NCBI GenBank assembly: GCA_024403455.1
Contig: JAKSRR010000018.1
Coordinates: 1 to 64,000, forward strand
DNA: 64,000 nucleotides
DNA from: Lachnospiraceae bacterium
Lineage (GTDB): Bacteria > Bacillota > Clostridia > Lachnospirales > Lachnospiraceae
Reading direction: 5' to 3'
The position numbers and the translations under genes were made by a program. Under the pieces are notes generated by a model. It did no database searches. It was not told the origin of the DNA and worked only from the letters and a program-made list of their open reading frames with translations. Every line of letters begins with the position of its first letter. The stretch's first letter is position 1. Shown here piece by piece: positions 45,252-54,218 of this stretch.

Positions 45252-45284
45252 AAAAAGCACCGGCTCAATTGCCGGTGTTTTTTT
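45252..45284. terminator. Bidirectional terminator between pgi and the CgeB-like gene
   Basis: CACCGGC (45258-45264) pairs with GCCGGTG (45271-45277), with AAAAA before and TTTTTTT after, so it can end the plus-strand pgi transcript and the minus-strand transcript ending at 45283. Confidence 0.9.
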
Positions 45285-46443
45285 ATGCAAAAGCCATTTC
45301 AAACAACTTTGCTAACTGCATTTCATAAGTGAAATATTTTTCAATTTTTTCTTTTCCCTTTTTCGCAATCTCCCGTCGGACCTCTGGTCTTTCCATATAG
45401 TAATCTACCTTATCCAGTAGCTCATCCCAGCTTTCAAACACAGAAAGCTCTTCTTCCGGAACAAAGGCATCCACCAGATCCTGCTGATAATTTGTGAGCA
45501 AGAAGCCCTCACAGGCTAAGATATCCATTACCCGCAATGGCATACCCGTTCGAATACTGCGCAGTGTAAAATTCAGATTGATCGCGCTCTTATGATAAAT
45601 AACTGGCATCTGGGTCTCATAATCAGCATACCCCTTATAAATTATACCAGGATGTTTCCAGTCATCGCTTCCAGAGTAGATTACCACCGGATACTTTTCG
45701 GCAATCTTTGGAAGCATTTGCAATCTATTGTCAGAAGACATCTTCTGCTCCAAAATATAGGTTGCCAGTTCCACTTCTGTCATTAAATAATCCTCTGGCC
45801 TTGGCACCTGACACCTTTCAAGAAGTGCTTTCGCCTTTTCCGGCAAAAGAACCTCCTCTATAATGGAGCAGCCAAAAAGATTACTTCCTGCTGCCATTAG
45901 GCCTTCATAATAGCCTTTCTCGTAGGGCGATAATGACGCCTCTGCCCGGTCATAATACTTTCCTTTATAGGAAGTCCCCAAAAAACAAACTTTGTTTTCT
46001 ACCTCCATTGCACTTGCTGCAATACATTTTTCAAAATACTTAGGCGAAGAGGCCAGAGGTAAATAATAAATGTTTGCGCCTGTTTTGTTTCTTACTTTCA
46101 TGCATTCTGCAGAATCAAAAGAAAAAATACGGTTCGTTTCATAAGCCACGCAGGGATAATACAAGGTCAAGTTTGGAGAGTCCTGTAACCAGCTAATATA
46201 GAGAATTCCTGCTGTCTTTGCAATCTCGGCAAGCATCGGAACAAAATTCACAGAAAACAGACAGTCACTTTTCTGCTCATGGATTTTAAAGAGTAATTCC
46301 TGGGCCAGCACGGCATCCATCTTATAGTCGCGAAACTGACAGAGATAGCGCTCTGTCTCAAAGGAACCTAGGTTCCGAAGTGCATCCTCTATTCTTTTTT
46401 CTATGTGGGTATCCCATCCACAGAATAAAACCTTTGTTTTCAT
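45283..46443 (-). CDS. CgeB-like glycosyltransferase family protein
   Basis: The 386-aa protein has an N-terminal Rossmann-like half (VLFCGWDTHIEKRIEDAL, SWLQDSPNLTLYY) and a C-terminal half with YSGSDDWKHPGIIYKGYADYETQMP, SAINLNFTLRSIRTGMPLRVMDILACEGFLLT, the pattern of the CgeB/DUF3880 group of GT-B-like proteins. These are linked to spore-coat or flagellin glycosylation and related surface sugars; the substrate here is unknown. Its start overlaps the stop of the sugar-kinase gene by 4 nt (ATGA). Confidence 0.75.
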   Translation of the reverse strand: MKTKVLFCGWDTHIEKRIEDALRNLGSFETERYLCQFRDYKMDAVLAQELLFKIHEQKSDCLFSVNFVPMLAEIAKTAGILYISWLQDSPNLTLYYPCVAYETNRIFSFDSAECMKVRNKTGANIYYLPLASSPKYFEKCIAASAMEVENKVCFLGTSYKGKYYDRAEASLSPYEKGYYEGLMAAGSNLFGCSIIEEVLLPEKAKALLERCQVPRPEDYLMTEVELATYILEQKMSSDNRLQMLPKIAEKYPVVIYSGSDDWKHPGIIYKGYADYETQMPVIYHKSAINLNFTLRSIRTGMPLRVMDILACEGFLLTNYQQDLVDAFVPEEELSVFESWDELLDKVDYYMERPEVRREIAKKGKEKIEKYFTYEMQLAKLFEMAFA

Positions 46444-47384
46444 AGTCGTTGATAACTTTCTCGAATCACTTCGATTTCCTCCGCTTTCGCAAGTCCTTCC
46501 GAAAACGCCGTGGCGCTTCCCGCAAAAACGCCCTCATAAAACGCCTCTTCATAATCTCCATTTTGCAGATATCCATACAAGAAACCTGCCACCATGGAGT
46601 CTCCTGCTCCTACAGAATTCCTGACAACGCCTTCTGGCGCTTTGGCTCGATAAATATTACCATCCTCCGCCACAAGCACTGCACCATTCGCTGCCATAGA
46701 AACCAGAACATTTCTTGCCCCAGCCTCCTGCAATCTTCTTGCATATAAAGCAGCATCCTCATAGGTTTTCACCTCCGCGGCGTATAGTTCTCCCAGTTCT
46801 ACATGGTTGGGTTTAATGAGAAACGGCCTTTGAGGCAAAACGCTCTTGAGTAGCTCCCTAGACGCATCAACAATCACTTTTGCTCCCTTGTTCGTAGCAA
46901 GCGCACATAACTTACTATAGATATAAGGTGGCAGAGAATTCGGGATGCTTCCAGAAAGAACCAAATAGTCGCCCTCTGTCAGTTTCTCTAGTTTTTCCTC
47001 AAAGGCATCTAGCGCGCTTTCGCCAATACATGGTCCCTGGCCATTAATCTCCGTTTCTTCTATCTTCCCTGGCCTCTCGGTATCCTCGCCTGCAAAGTTT
47101 TGCAATTTAACATTAATGCGGGACAATCCCTCCGGAAGTTCTATAAAATCCTGCTTTATCCCCAGTACATCCAGTCTTGCCTTTATTTCCCGTCCTGTAA
47201 ACCCTGCGATAAATCCTAACGCCTGGCTTTCGATCCCCAGATTGTTCAGCACAATTGAGACATTAATCCCTTTTCCACCAGGAAACATTTCTTCCTTTAT
47301 TGTTCGATTCAATTTCCCTTCCTGAAACCTTGCCACACCTGCAACATAATCCAGAGAAGGATTAAAAGTTACTGTATATATCAT
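46440..47384 (-). CDS. 1-phosphofructokinase-like PfkB-family kinase
   Basis: The 314-aa protein begins MIYTVTFNPSLDYVAGV, the standard FruK/LacC start, with FPGGKGINVS and the C-terminal anion-hole motif SVGAGDSMVAGF. It phosphorylates a sugar phosphate, most likely fructose 1-phosphate; tagatose 6-phosphate is the alternative. No PTS or fruR gene is adjacent, which leaves the substrate open. AGGATT precedes the ATG. Confidence 0.85.
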   Translation of the reverse strand: MIYTVTFNPSLDYVAGVARFQEGKLNRTIKEEMFPGGKGINVSIVLNNLGIESQALGFIAGFTGREIKARLDVLGIKQDFIELPEGLSRINVKLQNFAGEDTERPGKIEETEINGQGPCIGESALDAFEEKLEKLTEGDYLVLSGSIPNSLPPYIYSKLCALATNKGAKVIVDASRELLKSVLPQRPFLIKPNHVELGELYAAEVKTYEDAALYARRLQEAGARNVLVSMAANGAVLVAEDGNIYRAKAPEGVVRNSVGAGDSMVAGFLYGYLQNGDYEEAFYEGVFAGSATAFSEGLAKAEEIEVIRESYQRL

Positions 47385-47462
47385 AATGAATCCTGTCTAT
47401 ACGCTTTCCTTTGTTGTAATCCATAAATCATCCGTAGTTTTGCAAGCCTAAGTAGCTACACT

Positions 47463-47494
47463 AGATTTCGACCTACTTCGCGCTCTCGAAATCT
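47463..47494. repeat. Dispersed hairpin-type repeat, copy 2 (complete)
   Basis: AGATTTCGA (47463-47471) and TCGAAATCT (47486-47494) are perfect inverted arms around a 14-nt loop CCTACTTCGCGCTC. It lies in the gap between the sugar kinase promoter side and the chemoreceptor terminator. Related sequences are at 11010-11064 and 50858-50880. Confidence 0.6.
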
Positions 47495-47522
47495 CTATCT
47501 TTATTATACCATCAACCACAGT

Positions 47523-47549
47523 AAAAAAGCCCCCAGACACGCTGGGGGC
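47523..47549 (-). terminator. Terminator after the chemoreceptor gene
   Basis: GCCCCCAG (47529-47536) pairs with CTGGGGGC (47542-47549) over 5 nt; on the minus strand TTTTTT follows. About 20 nt past the stop. Confidence 0.92.
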
Positions 47550-47567
47550 TTCCTTGCTACGTTATTC

Positions 47568-49604
47568 TTACAGTTTGAAGTATTCGATATCAGACTTCAG
47601 CTGGTTAGAAATCTCAAGGGTATTCTTGGATTCTACGTTAACCGTCTCCATGGTTGCATTGATTTCCTGGATGGAAGCAGTTGTTTCTTCACAGCTTGCT
47701 GCGTTTTCTTCAGAGATAGAAGAAAGTGTAGACACATCTTCCAGAACAGAGTTCTTGGTTGTATTCAGAAGTTCGGACTTCTCTGCAATCGCAACAATGT
47801 TATCAGAGGTAATGTTGATGTTCTCGTTTACTTCGTTGAAGCTTGCATTTACGCTCTTCAGTACAGTACCTTCATTACCGATAGAGTCCTGAATATTTCT
47901 TACCAGCTTGGTGTTCATAGAGGACTTCTCAATAATGCTATCGATGACAGTCTTAATCTCTGTAGCAGAGATATTGGACTGCTCTGCAAGTTTGGAAATT
48001 TCCTGTGCTACTACCGCGAAACCTCTTCCTGCTTCTCCGGCTCTTGCAGCCTCGATACTTGCGTTCAAGCTAAGGAGGTTGGTCTGGCTTGCAATATCGG
48101 TAATAACACCTGCAGCCTTGCTGATTTCATCAACAACCTTAGCGGTCTCGTTGATGCCATCTGCAACTTCTTCGGAAATCTTAATAGTCTTTTCATTTGC
48201 TTCGATCAGTTCAGCAAGATTCTTCTTTGCAAGTGCGGAAATGCTAATGACATTATCGGCATTCTTCTTTGCGTCATCTGCAAGACCCTTAATCTCATCA
48301 ATGCTGTTTCCAACATCAGTCATATTTGCTGCAGTGTTCTGTACAGACTCAGCCATTTCGACTGCACCCTTTGCAATGCCATCGATAGCAGATGTAACAC
48401 CACTGATTGCATCAGAACAAGTATCTACAGAGTTGATGATCTTGTTCATATCAGCATCCAGACCATCCATGTTGGTATTGATATTGCCGGTAATACCTGC
48501 CAAGGACTCCTTCAAAGACTTAGCGGAAACAATAATGGATGCAATCTCATTGATATGAGAGGTTGCATATAAATCTTTGGTAAGATCACCCTGTACCAAA
48601 TCATTGGTATAGCGGTCAATCTGGCGTAAAGGATTTGCAATCAGTCTTGCAATCAACATAACAATCACAGTGAATACTGCCACAAGTGCAACAGCAACAA
48701 TGATAGAGATGGTAAGCAGATTTCTAGTCATTGCTGTAACATCCGTCTTATCAGCAGTAACAACGGCGATATAGGCTTCATTGGCACCAACATAGTATGC
48801 CGCATATTTCATGGCACCCTTGTATTTATATTCAACACATTCCGGTGCAGGATGCTTTCCTGCCTGCATCTTCTCTACAAGGCCTTTAACAACTTCATTT
48901 TCTACAGGATTACCAATCTTGGATTCATCCTTGTGGTAAATCATATTGCCATTTGCATCTACTGCATAAAGGTATGCAGAATCAAGTTCCAAGCTGGATA
49001 CATCAGCGTATTTCTCCACCTCAGGTTGTAAGAAAGTAGCACCGCCAACATAACCAATGGGCTTATCGCCATCCATAACGGCAATATACATAGAAACGGT
49101 AAGCTGTCCAGATGCAGGAGAAGTGATGATACCTGCATTGTAAAGACCATTTTCAGAACCTAACATAAGGTTACGAAGTTCGGTAAGTCTATCTCCCTCA
49201 CGCATAACTCTTCCAACAACAGCCTCAGAGGGGTGGGTAAGAACCTTGGAGTCCCAATCTGCAATGTAGATGCCTTCCCAGCCTTCCAAAGAGCCAAAGA
49301 AGTCAACCGTATATGCCTGAGCCTTCTTCTGAAGAAGTGGGTCATTAGGATTTGCTAACAACTCCTTAACGATTGGTGCAGTAGTGAATGAAGCCAGAAC
49401 CTCTTCACAAGCCCCAAAATGATCATCGATACCCTCACCAGTACCTTCTGCAAGGGCAAGCATTGCATTGCTTGTCTCTACCTGCAATTCCTTGCCAGCC
49501 TTAGATAAGTTAATCAACAGTGTGACTACAATTGCTAATACCATCGGGATTAAAGCAATCATAATCATGGTAGCGTAAATGTTTAATTTACTTTTCTTTG
49601 CCAT
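47568..49604 (-). CDS. Methyl-accepting chemotaxis protein with dCache-type sensor
   Basis: I use the ATG at 49604 (678 aa), with AAGGAGAG upstream; the longer frame needs a TTG. The protein has a membrane segment near residues 10-32, an outside domain of about 250 aa with dCache features ([28 protein letters not shown]) and a second membrane segment near 300-325. A HAMP region follows, then the signalling hairpin with tip [19 protein letters not shown]. It would signal to CheA/CheW, which are not in the window. The ligand is unknown; small organic acids or amino acids are typical for dCache. Confidence 0.92.
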   Translation of the reverse strand: MAKKSKLNIYATMIMIALIPMVLAIVVTLLINLSKAGKELQVETSNAMLALAEGTGEGIDDHFGACEEVLASFTTAPIVKELLANPNDPLLQKKAQAYTVDFFGSLEGWEGIYIADWDSKVLTHPSEAVVGRVMREGDRLTELRNLMLGSENGLYNAGIITSPASGQLTVSMYIAVMDGDKPIGYVGGATFLQPEVEKYADVSSLELDSAYLYAVDANGNMIYHKDESKIGNPVENEVVKGLVEKMQAGKHPAPECVEYKYKGAMKYAAYYVGANEAYIAVVTADKTDVTAMTRNLLTISIIVAVALVAVFTVIVMLIARLIANPLRQIDRYTNDLVQGDLTKDLYATSHINEIASIIVSAKSLKESLAGITGNINTNMDGLDADMNKIINSVDTCSDAISGVTSAIDGIAKGAVEMAESVQNTAANMTDVGNSIDEIKGLADDAKKNADNVISISALAKKNLAELIEANEKTIKISEEVADGINETAKVVDEISKAAGVITDIASQTNLLSLNASIEAARAGEAGRGFAVVAQEISKLAEQSNISATEIKTVIDSIIEKSSMNTKLVRNIQDSIGNEGTVLKSVNASFNEVNENINITSDNIVAIAEKSELLNTTKNSVLEDVSTLSSISEENAASCEETTASIQEINATMETVNVESKNTLEISNQLKSDIEYFKL

Positions 49605-49668
49605 TTCCAATTCTCTCCTTCTCTTTTTTTGTTGTTTTCTGCCAAACAACAGGATGCAATTAGTAAAA

Positions 49669-49697
49669 ATTATATCACCTTTTACTATAATTTTCTA
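49669..49697 (-). promoter_or_regulatory. Putative sigma-A promoter of the chemoreceptor gene
   Basis: On the minus strand TAGAAA (49692-49697), 17 bp, TATAAT (49669-49674), 65 nt before the start codon. The -35 matches 4 of 6 bases. No sigma-28 type motif was seen. Confidence 0.5.
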
Positions 49698-49772
49698 TGA
49701 AATTTTGAATTTTCTGTGTTCAAATTCACGCTAAATACTACTGCCAGAATGAATTGGCCCCCAGATGAGCAC

Positions 49773-49806
49773 AAGAGGTGCTACACACCCTCGTATAGCA
49801 CCTCTT
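49773..49806 (-). terminator. Hairpin after cysK
   Basis: AAGAGGTGCTA (49773-49783) and TAGCACCTCTT (49796-49806) are perfect 11-bp arms. The trailing T run on the minus strand is short (TTGTG), so termination may be incomplete. It lies about 45 nt past the cysK stop. Confidence 0.7.
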
Positions 49807-49852
49807 CAAGTTCTTATCTTTGTTCTTTCCTATTAGTTCATTTATATCTTAC

Positions 49853-50791
49853 TTATGCCTCTGCAAATAATGGAGTAGATAAATATCTGTCACCGGAGTC
49901 AGGCAGTAAAACAACGATGTTCTTTCCCTTATTTTCAGGTCTCTTTGCAAGAATCTCAGCAGCCTTTAATGCTGCACCGGAGGAAATACCTACTAAGATA
50001 CCTTCTGATACAGCAAATGCCTTGCCTTCTGCAAATGCATCTTCGTTCTCAATGGTGATAATTTCATCATAAATCTTAGTATTTAATACCTCAGGAACAA
50101 ATCCTGCACCGATTCCCTGAATCTTGTGTGCACCAGGCTGACCAGTAGATAAAACGGCACTGGTCGCAGGCTCCACAGCTACAACCTTCACATTAGGATT
50201 CTTTTCCTTTAAATATTCACCAACACCAGTAACGGTTCCGCCGGTACCAACACCTGCTACGAAGATGTCTACCTTACCGTCTGTCTGCTCCCAGATTTCA
50301 GGACCAGTGGTGGTCTTGTGTGCCTTAGGATTTGCAGGATTTACAAACTGGCCAAGGATAACAGAGCCTTCAATTTCCTTATTTAACTCCTCTGCCTTTG
50401 CAATGGCACCCTTCATACCCTTTGCGCCTTCTGTTAAAACCAGTTCAGCACCATATGCCTTTAAAAGATTTCTTCTTTCTACACTCATGGTCTCGGGAAG
50501 AGTCAAAATAGCTTTATAACCCTTTGCTGCTGCAACTGCGGCTAGACCAATACCAGTATTACCACTGGTAGGCTCGATAATGGTTGCGCCAGGCTTTAAA
50601 ATTCCCTTTTCTTCTGCATCCTGAATCATTGCCAGAGCAATTCTATCCTTGACAGATCCTGCGGGGTTGAGATACTCAAGCTTCGCAAGTACCGTAGCTT
50701 CTGTAATCTCTCTTTTCTTTGCATAACCATTTAACTGTAATAAGGGGGTCTTTCCAACTAACTCTAGTGCACTCTGCTTAATATCGCTCAT
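49853..50791 (-). CDS. cysK: Cysteine synthase (O-acetylserine sulfhydrylase)
   Basis: The 312-aa protein has the PLP-lysine segment [14 protein letters not shown], the [12 protein letters not shown] loop, the [15 protein letters not shown] phosphate-binding loop and [10 protein letters not shown]. It makes cysteine from O-acetylserine and sulfide; the acetylserine is supplied by EpsC at 30744. AAAGGAG precedes the ATG. It follows metY by 88 nt, so it is probably on the metY transcript and under the same leader control. Confidence 0.96.
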   Translation of the reverse strand: MSDIKQSALELVGKTPLLQLNGYAKKREITEATVLAKLEYLNPAGSVKDRIALAMIQDAEEKGILKPGATIIEPTSGNTGIGLAAVAAAKGYKAILTLPETMSVERRNLLKAYGAELVLTEGAKGMKGAIAKAEELNKEIEGSVILGQFVNPANPKAHKTTTGPEIWEQTDGKVDIFVAGVGTGGTVTGVGEYLKEKNPNVKVVAVEPATSAVLSTGQPGAHKIQGIGAGFVPEVLNTKIYDEIITIENEDAFAEGKAFAVSEGILVGISSGAALKAAEILAKRPENKGKNIVVLLPDSGDRYLSTPLFAEA

Positions 50792-50857
50792 TTTCTTTTC
50801 TCCTTTTTATCTTATATATTATATTATGTGATGTTTATTTCTTAAGGTGAACACGCG

Positions 50858-50880
50858 AGATTTCGACTTGCTTCACGCCC
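50858..50880. repeat. Dispersed repeat, copy 3 (half copy)
   Basis: AGATTTCGACTTGCTTCACG followed by CCC resembles the left half of the hairpin at 47463-47494. It abuts the last base of the metY stop codon and lacks the inverted right arm. Confidence 0.4.
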
Positions 50881-52163
50881 TACTTTACTGCTGCAAAACC
50901 ATTCTGAAGGTCTGCAATAATATCATCAATATGCTCTGTACCGATAGATAAACGAATGGTATTCTGATAGATTCCAACATCGCTTAATTCTTCATCGGAA
51001 AGCTGGCTGTGGGTTGTGGATGCCGGATGGATTACAAGGCTCTTTACATCTGCAACATTTGCAAGCAGGGAGAAAATCTTAAGGTTATCAATAAACTTGA
51101 AGGCTTCCTCTCTTCCGCCCTTAATTTCAAAAGTAAAGATAGATGCACCACCATTAGGGAAGTACTTCGTATAAAGCGCATGATCCGGATGATCTTCTAA
51201 GGAAGGATGATTTACCTTCTCTACCAGAGGATGATGCTTTAAAAATTCTACCACCTTCTTAGTATTTTCTGCATGTCTTTCCAAACGAAGGCTGAGGGTT
51301 TCTGTTCCCTGCAGCAGTAAGAATGCTGCAAACGGAGAAATGGTTGCTCCAGTATCTCTTAAAAGGATTGCTCTAATATAGGTAGCAAATGCTGCTTTAC
51401 CTGCTGCCTCGGTAAACTTCACGCCGTGATAACTGGGGTTCGGCTCGGAAATCCAAGGATATCTTCCAGATGCTGCCCAGTCAAAAGTACCACCATCAAC
51501 AATCACACCGCCTAAGGTTGTACCATGACCGCCAATGAACTTGGTTGCAGAATGTACTACGATGTCTGCGCCATGCTCTAAAGGTCTGATGAGGTAAGGG
51601 GTTCCAAAGGTGTTATCTATGACCAAAGGAAGGCCATGCTTGTGTGCAATGGCTGCAATGGCATCGATATCAGGAATATCACTGTTGGGATTACCAAGGG
51701 TCTCAATATAGATGAGCTTGGTGTTATCCTGGATTGCATTTTCTACTTCTTCCAAATCGTGTGCATTTACGAAGGTCGCTGTAATACCGTATAAGGGAAG
51801 GGTATTTGCAATCAGGTTGCTGCTTCCGCCGTAGATGGTCTTCTGGGCTACGATATGCTCCCCAGCTTTTGCAAGAGCCTGCAGCGTGTAGGTAATAGCG
51901 GCTGCTCCTGATGCTACTGCAAGTCCCGCAACACCGCCCTCTAATGCAGCGATTCTGTCTTCGAATACGCCCTGGGTACTATTGGTTAATCTGCCGTAAA
52001 TATTGCCGGCATCTGCTAAGCCAAATCTGTCTGCTGCATGCTGGCTATTGTGGAATACGTAACTGGTGGTCGCATAAATAGGAACTGCTCTTGCATCGGT
52101 GGTAGGATCAGGATTCTCCTGTCCAACGTGTAACTGTAATGTTTCAAACTTGTAATTTGCCAT
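50880..52163 (-). CDS. metY: O-acetylhomoserine sulfhydrylase (aminocarboxypropyltransferase)
   Basis: I use the ATG at 52163 (427 aa), with GAGGA 8-9 nt upstream; the longer frame would start at a TTG inside the SD. The Cys/Met-metabolism PLP fold is shown by ETLQLHVGQENPDPTTDARAV-type N-terminus, YGRLTNSTQ, VDNTFGTPYL, HSATKFIGGHG with the PLP Lys, and the MetY-specific WISEPNPSYHGV. It makes homocysteine from O-acetylhomoserine and sulfide. It is preceded by a 35-codon leader peptide, an attenuator and an Rrf2-type operator. cysK follows. Confidence 0.95.
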   Translation of the reverse strand: MANYKFETLQLHVGQENPDPTTDARAVPIYATTSYVFHNSQHAADRFGLADAGNIYGRLTNSTQGVFEDRIAALEGGVAGLAVASGAAAITYTLQALAKAGEHIVAQKTIYGGSSNLIANTLPLYGITATFVNAHDLEEVENAIQDNTKLIYIETLGNPNSDIPDIDAIAAIAHKHGLPLVIDNTFGTPYLIRPLEHGADIVVHSATKFIGGHGTTLGGVIVDGGTFDWAASGRYPWISEPNPSYHGVKFTEAAGKAAFATYIRAILLRDTGATISPFAAFLLLQGTETLSLRLERHAENTKKVVEFLKHHPLVEKVNHPSLEDHPDHALYTKYFPNGGASIFTFEIKGGREEAFKFIDNLKIFSLLANVADVKSLVIHPASTTHSQLSDEELSDVGIYQNTIRLSIGTEHIDDIIADLQNGFAAVK

Positions 52164-52232
52164 AATCTTTATCCTCAACTTTCTGTTTGTTTAGTTTGTA
52201 ATATTCTCTATATGTTTCTCTAACCAGGTAAT

Positions 52233-52263
52233 AAAAATGCCTGGGATGGTGAACTCCCAGGCA
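52233..52263 (-). terminator. Attenuator terminator in the metY leader
   Basis: On the minus strand GCCTGGGA (52255-52262) pairs with TCCCAGGC (52239-52246), followed by ATTTTTATT. It lies 40 nt after the stop of the leader peptide and about 75 nt before the metY start, so read-through is required to express metY. Confidence 0.88.
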
Positions 52264-52348
52264 AAGACCTTTCTATGTAAAACATCAGTCATTTACAAAG
52301 AATTAGTAACAACACATCTGTCGTACCTTAGCCTTCACTGCCTGGGAG
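52254..52348 (-). promoter_or_regulatory. Antiterminator pairing that excludes the metY attenuator
   Basis: CTCCCAGGCA of the minus strand, inside the leader reading frame (plus positions 52339-52348), is exactly complementary over 10 nt to TGCCTGGGAG at 52254-52263, the 5' arm of the terminator. A 6-bp hairpin TGTAAA/TTTACA (52276-52297) lies between them. The 10-bp antiterminator and the 8-bp terminator cannot form together. This is the classical shape of translation-linked attenuation. Confidence 0.75.
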
Positions 52349-52410
52349 AATTGCATTCGCCAAGGACACATGACTGCACCTGTTGTAAAACCATATGTAC
52401 GACCTTGCAT
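52303..52410 (-). CDS. metY leader peptide, 35 aa, ending Met-Cys-Cys-Tyr
   Basis: An ATG with AAAGGAG 7-8 nt upstream opens a 35-codon frame that starts MQGRTYGFTTGAVMC and ends RQMCCY-stop. Tandem Cys codons 33 and 34 lie just before the stop, with one more Cys at 15. The antiterminator strand covers codons 21-24, 24 nt upstream of the Cys pair, and so is free when a ribosome waits at those codons. A weak hairpin CCTTGGC/GCTAAGG (codons 16-18 with 27-29) encloses that strand, and a stalled ribosome would mask its 3' arm. I infer that cysteine shortage promotes metY-cysK expression. Confidence 0.72.
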   Translation of the reverse strand: MQGRTYGFTTGAVMCPWRMQFSQAVKAKVRQMCCY

Positions 52411-52457
52411 CTTACTAACTCCTTTCTAAACATTTCTGTTCGTTGTTTGTTGTGATT

Positions 52458-52491
52458 ATATTACACCCACTCACCCACCATGTCAATAGGT
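52458..52491 (-). promoter_or_regulatory. metY promoter overlapped by an Rrf2-type operator
   Basis: On the minus strand TTGACA (52481-52486), 17 bp, TAATAT (52458-52463) gives a promoter about 48 nt before the leader ATG. A TATAAT overlaps at 20-bp spacing. The 29-bp element 52463-52491 matches 26 of 29 bases of the one at 54219-54247 next to the rrf2 gene and covers the -35 and spacer. Its core is ACCCA-N9-TAGGT on the plus strand, one base from the perfect dyad of the other copy. The gap 52164-52503 (340 bp) is thus filled by promoter, leader peptide and attenuator. Confidence 0.75.
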
Positions 52492-52503
52492 TTATAAAAA
52501 ATT

Positions 52504-52959
52504 TTATTCTCCCATTTTGTAGTATTCTTCGGTCTCTTCAATGTCTGCTACTGGCGGCTTTAATCCTTCTACCGTAATACCATTTTTCTGTGCATAATCC
52601 CAAAGTGCTGCATGGATTGCTTCCTCTGCAAGTAGGGAACAATGTACCTTTACCGGCGGAAGACCATCTAACGCTTCCATCACCGCTTTATTGGTAACCT
52701 TCAGAGCCTCTTCCACAGTTTTCCCGATGACAAGCTCCGTTGCCATACTGCTGGTTGCCACGGCCGCACCGCATCCAAAGGTTTTGAATTTTGCATCTTT
52801 TACGATGCCATCCTCAATATCCAAATACATGCGCATGATATCACCGCACTTTGCATTACCCACAGTACCAACACCCGCTGCATTCTCAATCTCACCAACA
52901 TTTCTCGGGTTGGTAAAATGGTCCATAACCTTTTCACTATATTCTATAACCTGACTCAT
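52504..52959 (-). CDS. iscU: Iron-sulfur cluster scaffold protein IscU/NifU-like
   Basis: I use the ATG at 52959 (151 aa), with AGAAAGG 8 nt upstream. The three cluster-binding cysteines are present at 38 (KCGD, with Asp40), 63 (FGCGAA) and 107 (VHCSLL), as in IscU/NifU N-terminal domains. The first bases overlap the iscS region closely: the iscS stop is 14 nt upstream of the start. It receives sulfur from IscS and assembles Fe-S clusters. The C-terminal tail of about 20 aa is longer than in E. coli IscU, as in clostridial forms. Confidence 0.94.
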   Translation of the reverse strand: MSQVIEYSEKVMDHFTNPRNVGEIENAAGVGTVGNAKCGDIMRMYLDIEDGIVKDAKFKTFGCGAAVATSSMATELVIGKTVEEALKVTNKAVMEALDGLPPVKVHCSLLAEEAIHAALWDYAQKNGITVEGLKPPVADIEETEEYYKMGE

Positions 52960-52972
52960 TTTCTTTTCCTTT

Positions 52973-54157
52973 CTAGCCATTCTGCTTCTTTACAAAATCT
53001 TCATACAATGGAGACATATTTCTTAACCAGGTAACAATGCCCTTTAAATCCTCTACCACCTTATCAATTTCTTCTCTGGTCGTCTGATGGGAAAGGGTTA
53101 ATCGCAGAGAACCATGGGCAATCTCATGAGGAAGACCAATGGCTAGCAGCACATGGGATGGATCCAAAGATCCCGATGTACAAGCGGAACCGCTGGAACC
53201 GCAGATTCCTTTTTGGTCTAGCATAATGAGTAGCGCCTCTCCTTCGATAAAGCGAAAGCTAAAATTCGTATTATTAGATAGTCTGTTCTCCGGATGACCA
53301 TTGAGCTTCGTATAGGGAATCTCCTCTAATACCCGCTTTATGAGATAGTTTCGTAGTTCAGTCTCATAATGGTTTCTGGCTTCCATCTGCTCTTTTGCAA
53401 TCTCCGTTGCCTTTGCAAAACCAACAATTCCAGGAGTATTGTGTGTACCTGCTCTTCTGCCCCGTTCCTGTCCGCCGCCATGGATGAAGGCTCCAATCTT
53501 CACCGTATCTCGAAGGTACATGATACCAACGCCCTTCGGGCCGCCTAACTTATGTCCGCTGGCACTTAAGATATCAATATTCATCTCATCCACATGAATC
53601 GGCACATGTCCATAAGCCTGTACGGCATCGGTATGGAAAATGATACCATGCTCGTGCGCAATCCTTCCAATCTCCTTCACTGGCTCAATGGTTCCAATTT
53701 CATTATTCGCAAACATAATAGAAATTAGAATCGTATCCTCGCGAATCGCTTTCTCCAGTTCATCCAGTTTGATGACACCATTCTCGTCAACATCCAGATA
53801 CGTAACTTCAAAGCCAAGTTTCTCAAGATACTCACAGGTATGCAAAATTGCATGATGCTCAATCTTTGAGGTAATAATATGTTTTCCTTTTTCTTTCTTT
53901 GCGAAGGCAACTCCTTTTAATGCCCAGTTGTCTGATTCGCTTCCGCCGGCAGTAAAGTAGATTTCTTTCGTCTTGGCACCAAGAAATTCAGCCACAGTGG
54001 TTCTCGCATCATCTACCGCTTTGGTAGACTTCCCAGCGAACTTATAGATACTGGCTGCGTTTCCATAATACACTTCAAAGTAAGGCAGCATTGCTTCGAA
54101 GACCGCAGGTTCCACTTGTGTTGTGGCAGCATTATCCAGATAAATTATTTCGTTCAT
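52973..54157 (-). CDS. iscS: Cysteine desulfurase (IscS/NifS)
   Basis: The 394-aa protein has YLDNAATTQV at the N-terminus, SASGHKLGGPKGVG with the PLP lysine, AGTHNTPGIVG, and the mobile-loop cysteine in GSSGSACTSGSLDPSH. It takes sulfur from cysteine as a persulfide for IscU and for tRNA thiolation by MnmA, encoded 2 kb away. CGGAG precedes the ATG. Its promoter on the minus strand (TTGACA 54237-54242) is overlapped by the Rrf2-type operator. Confidence 0.95.
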   Translation of the reverse strand: MNEIIYLDNAATTQVEPAVFEAMLPYFEVYYGNAASIYKFAGKSTKAVDDARTTVAEFLGAKTKEIYFTAGGSESDNWALKGVAFAKKEKGKHIITSKIEHHAILHTCEYLEKLGFEVTYLDVDENGVIKLDELEKAIREDTILISIMFANNEIGTIEPVKEIGRIAHEHGIIFHTDAVQAYGHVPIHVDEMNIDILSASGHKLGGPKGVGIMYLRDTVKIGAFIHGGGQERGRRAGTHNTPGIVGFAKATEIAKEQMEARNHYETELRNYLIKRVLEEIPYTKLNGHPENRLSNNTNFSFRFIEGEALLIMLDQKGICGSSGSACTSGSLDPSHVLLAIGLPHEIAHGSLRLTLSHQTTREEIDKVVEDLKGIVTWLRNMSPLYEDFVKKQNG

Positions 54158-54176
54158 AAATCTTCTCCGTTTCTAT

Positions 54177-54205
54177 TTGCATTTCATTTTGTTTCGTGTT
54201 ATATT
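54177..54205 (+). promoter_or_regulatory. Putative promoter of the rrf2 gene
   Basis: TTGCAT (54177-54182), 17 bp, TATATT (54200-54205). Transcription would start near 54212, so the operator at 54219-54247 lies just downstream of the start, a position that would allow autorepression. Confidence 0.5.
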
Positions 54206-54218
54206 TCAAATACAAACT

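Noticed and set aside
44696-45268. 190-codon minus-strand frame opposite pgi
   Set aside because: pgi is complete and certain on the plus strand; the antisense frame has no recognisable motif or start signal.
47908-48558. 216-codon plus-strand frame opposite the chemoreceptor gene
   Set aside because: It is Ala/Ser/Ile-rich in the way expected from the antisense of a heptad-rich MCP signalling domain, without SD or family motifs.
52303-52410. Leader frame as a chance ORF
   Set aside because: The SD is strong, the tandem Cys codons sit next to the stop before a sulfur gene, and the frame contains the exact antiterminator strand; I kept it as a feature.
52164-52457. SAM (S-box) riboswitch or T-box in the metY leader
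   Set aside because: I found no S-box core or T-box TGGNACCGCG-like sequence; the leader is explained by a reading frame plus terminator/antiterminator.
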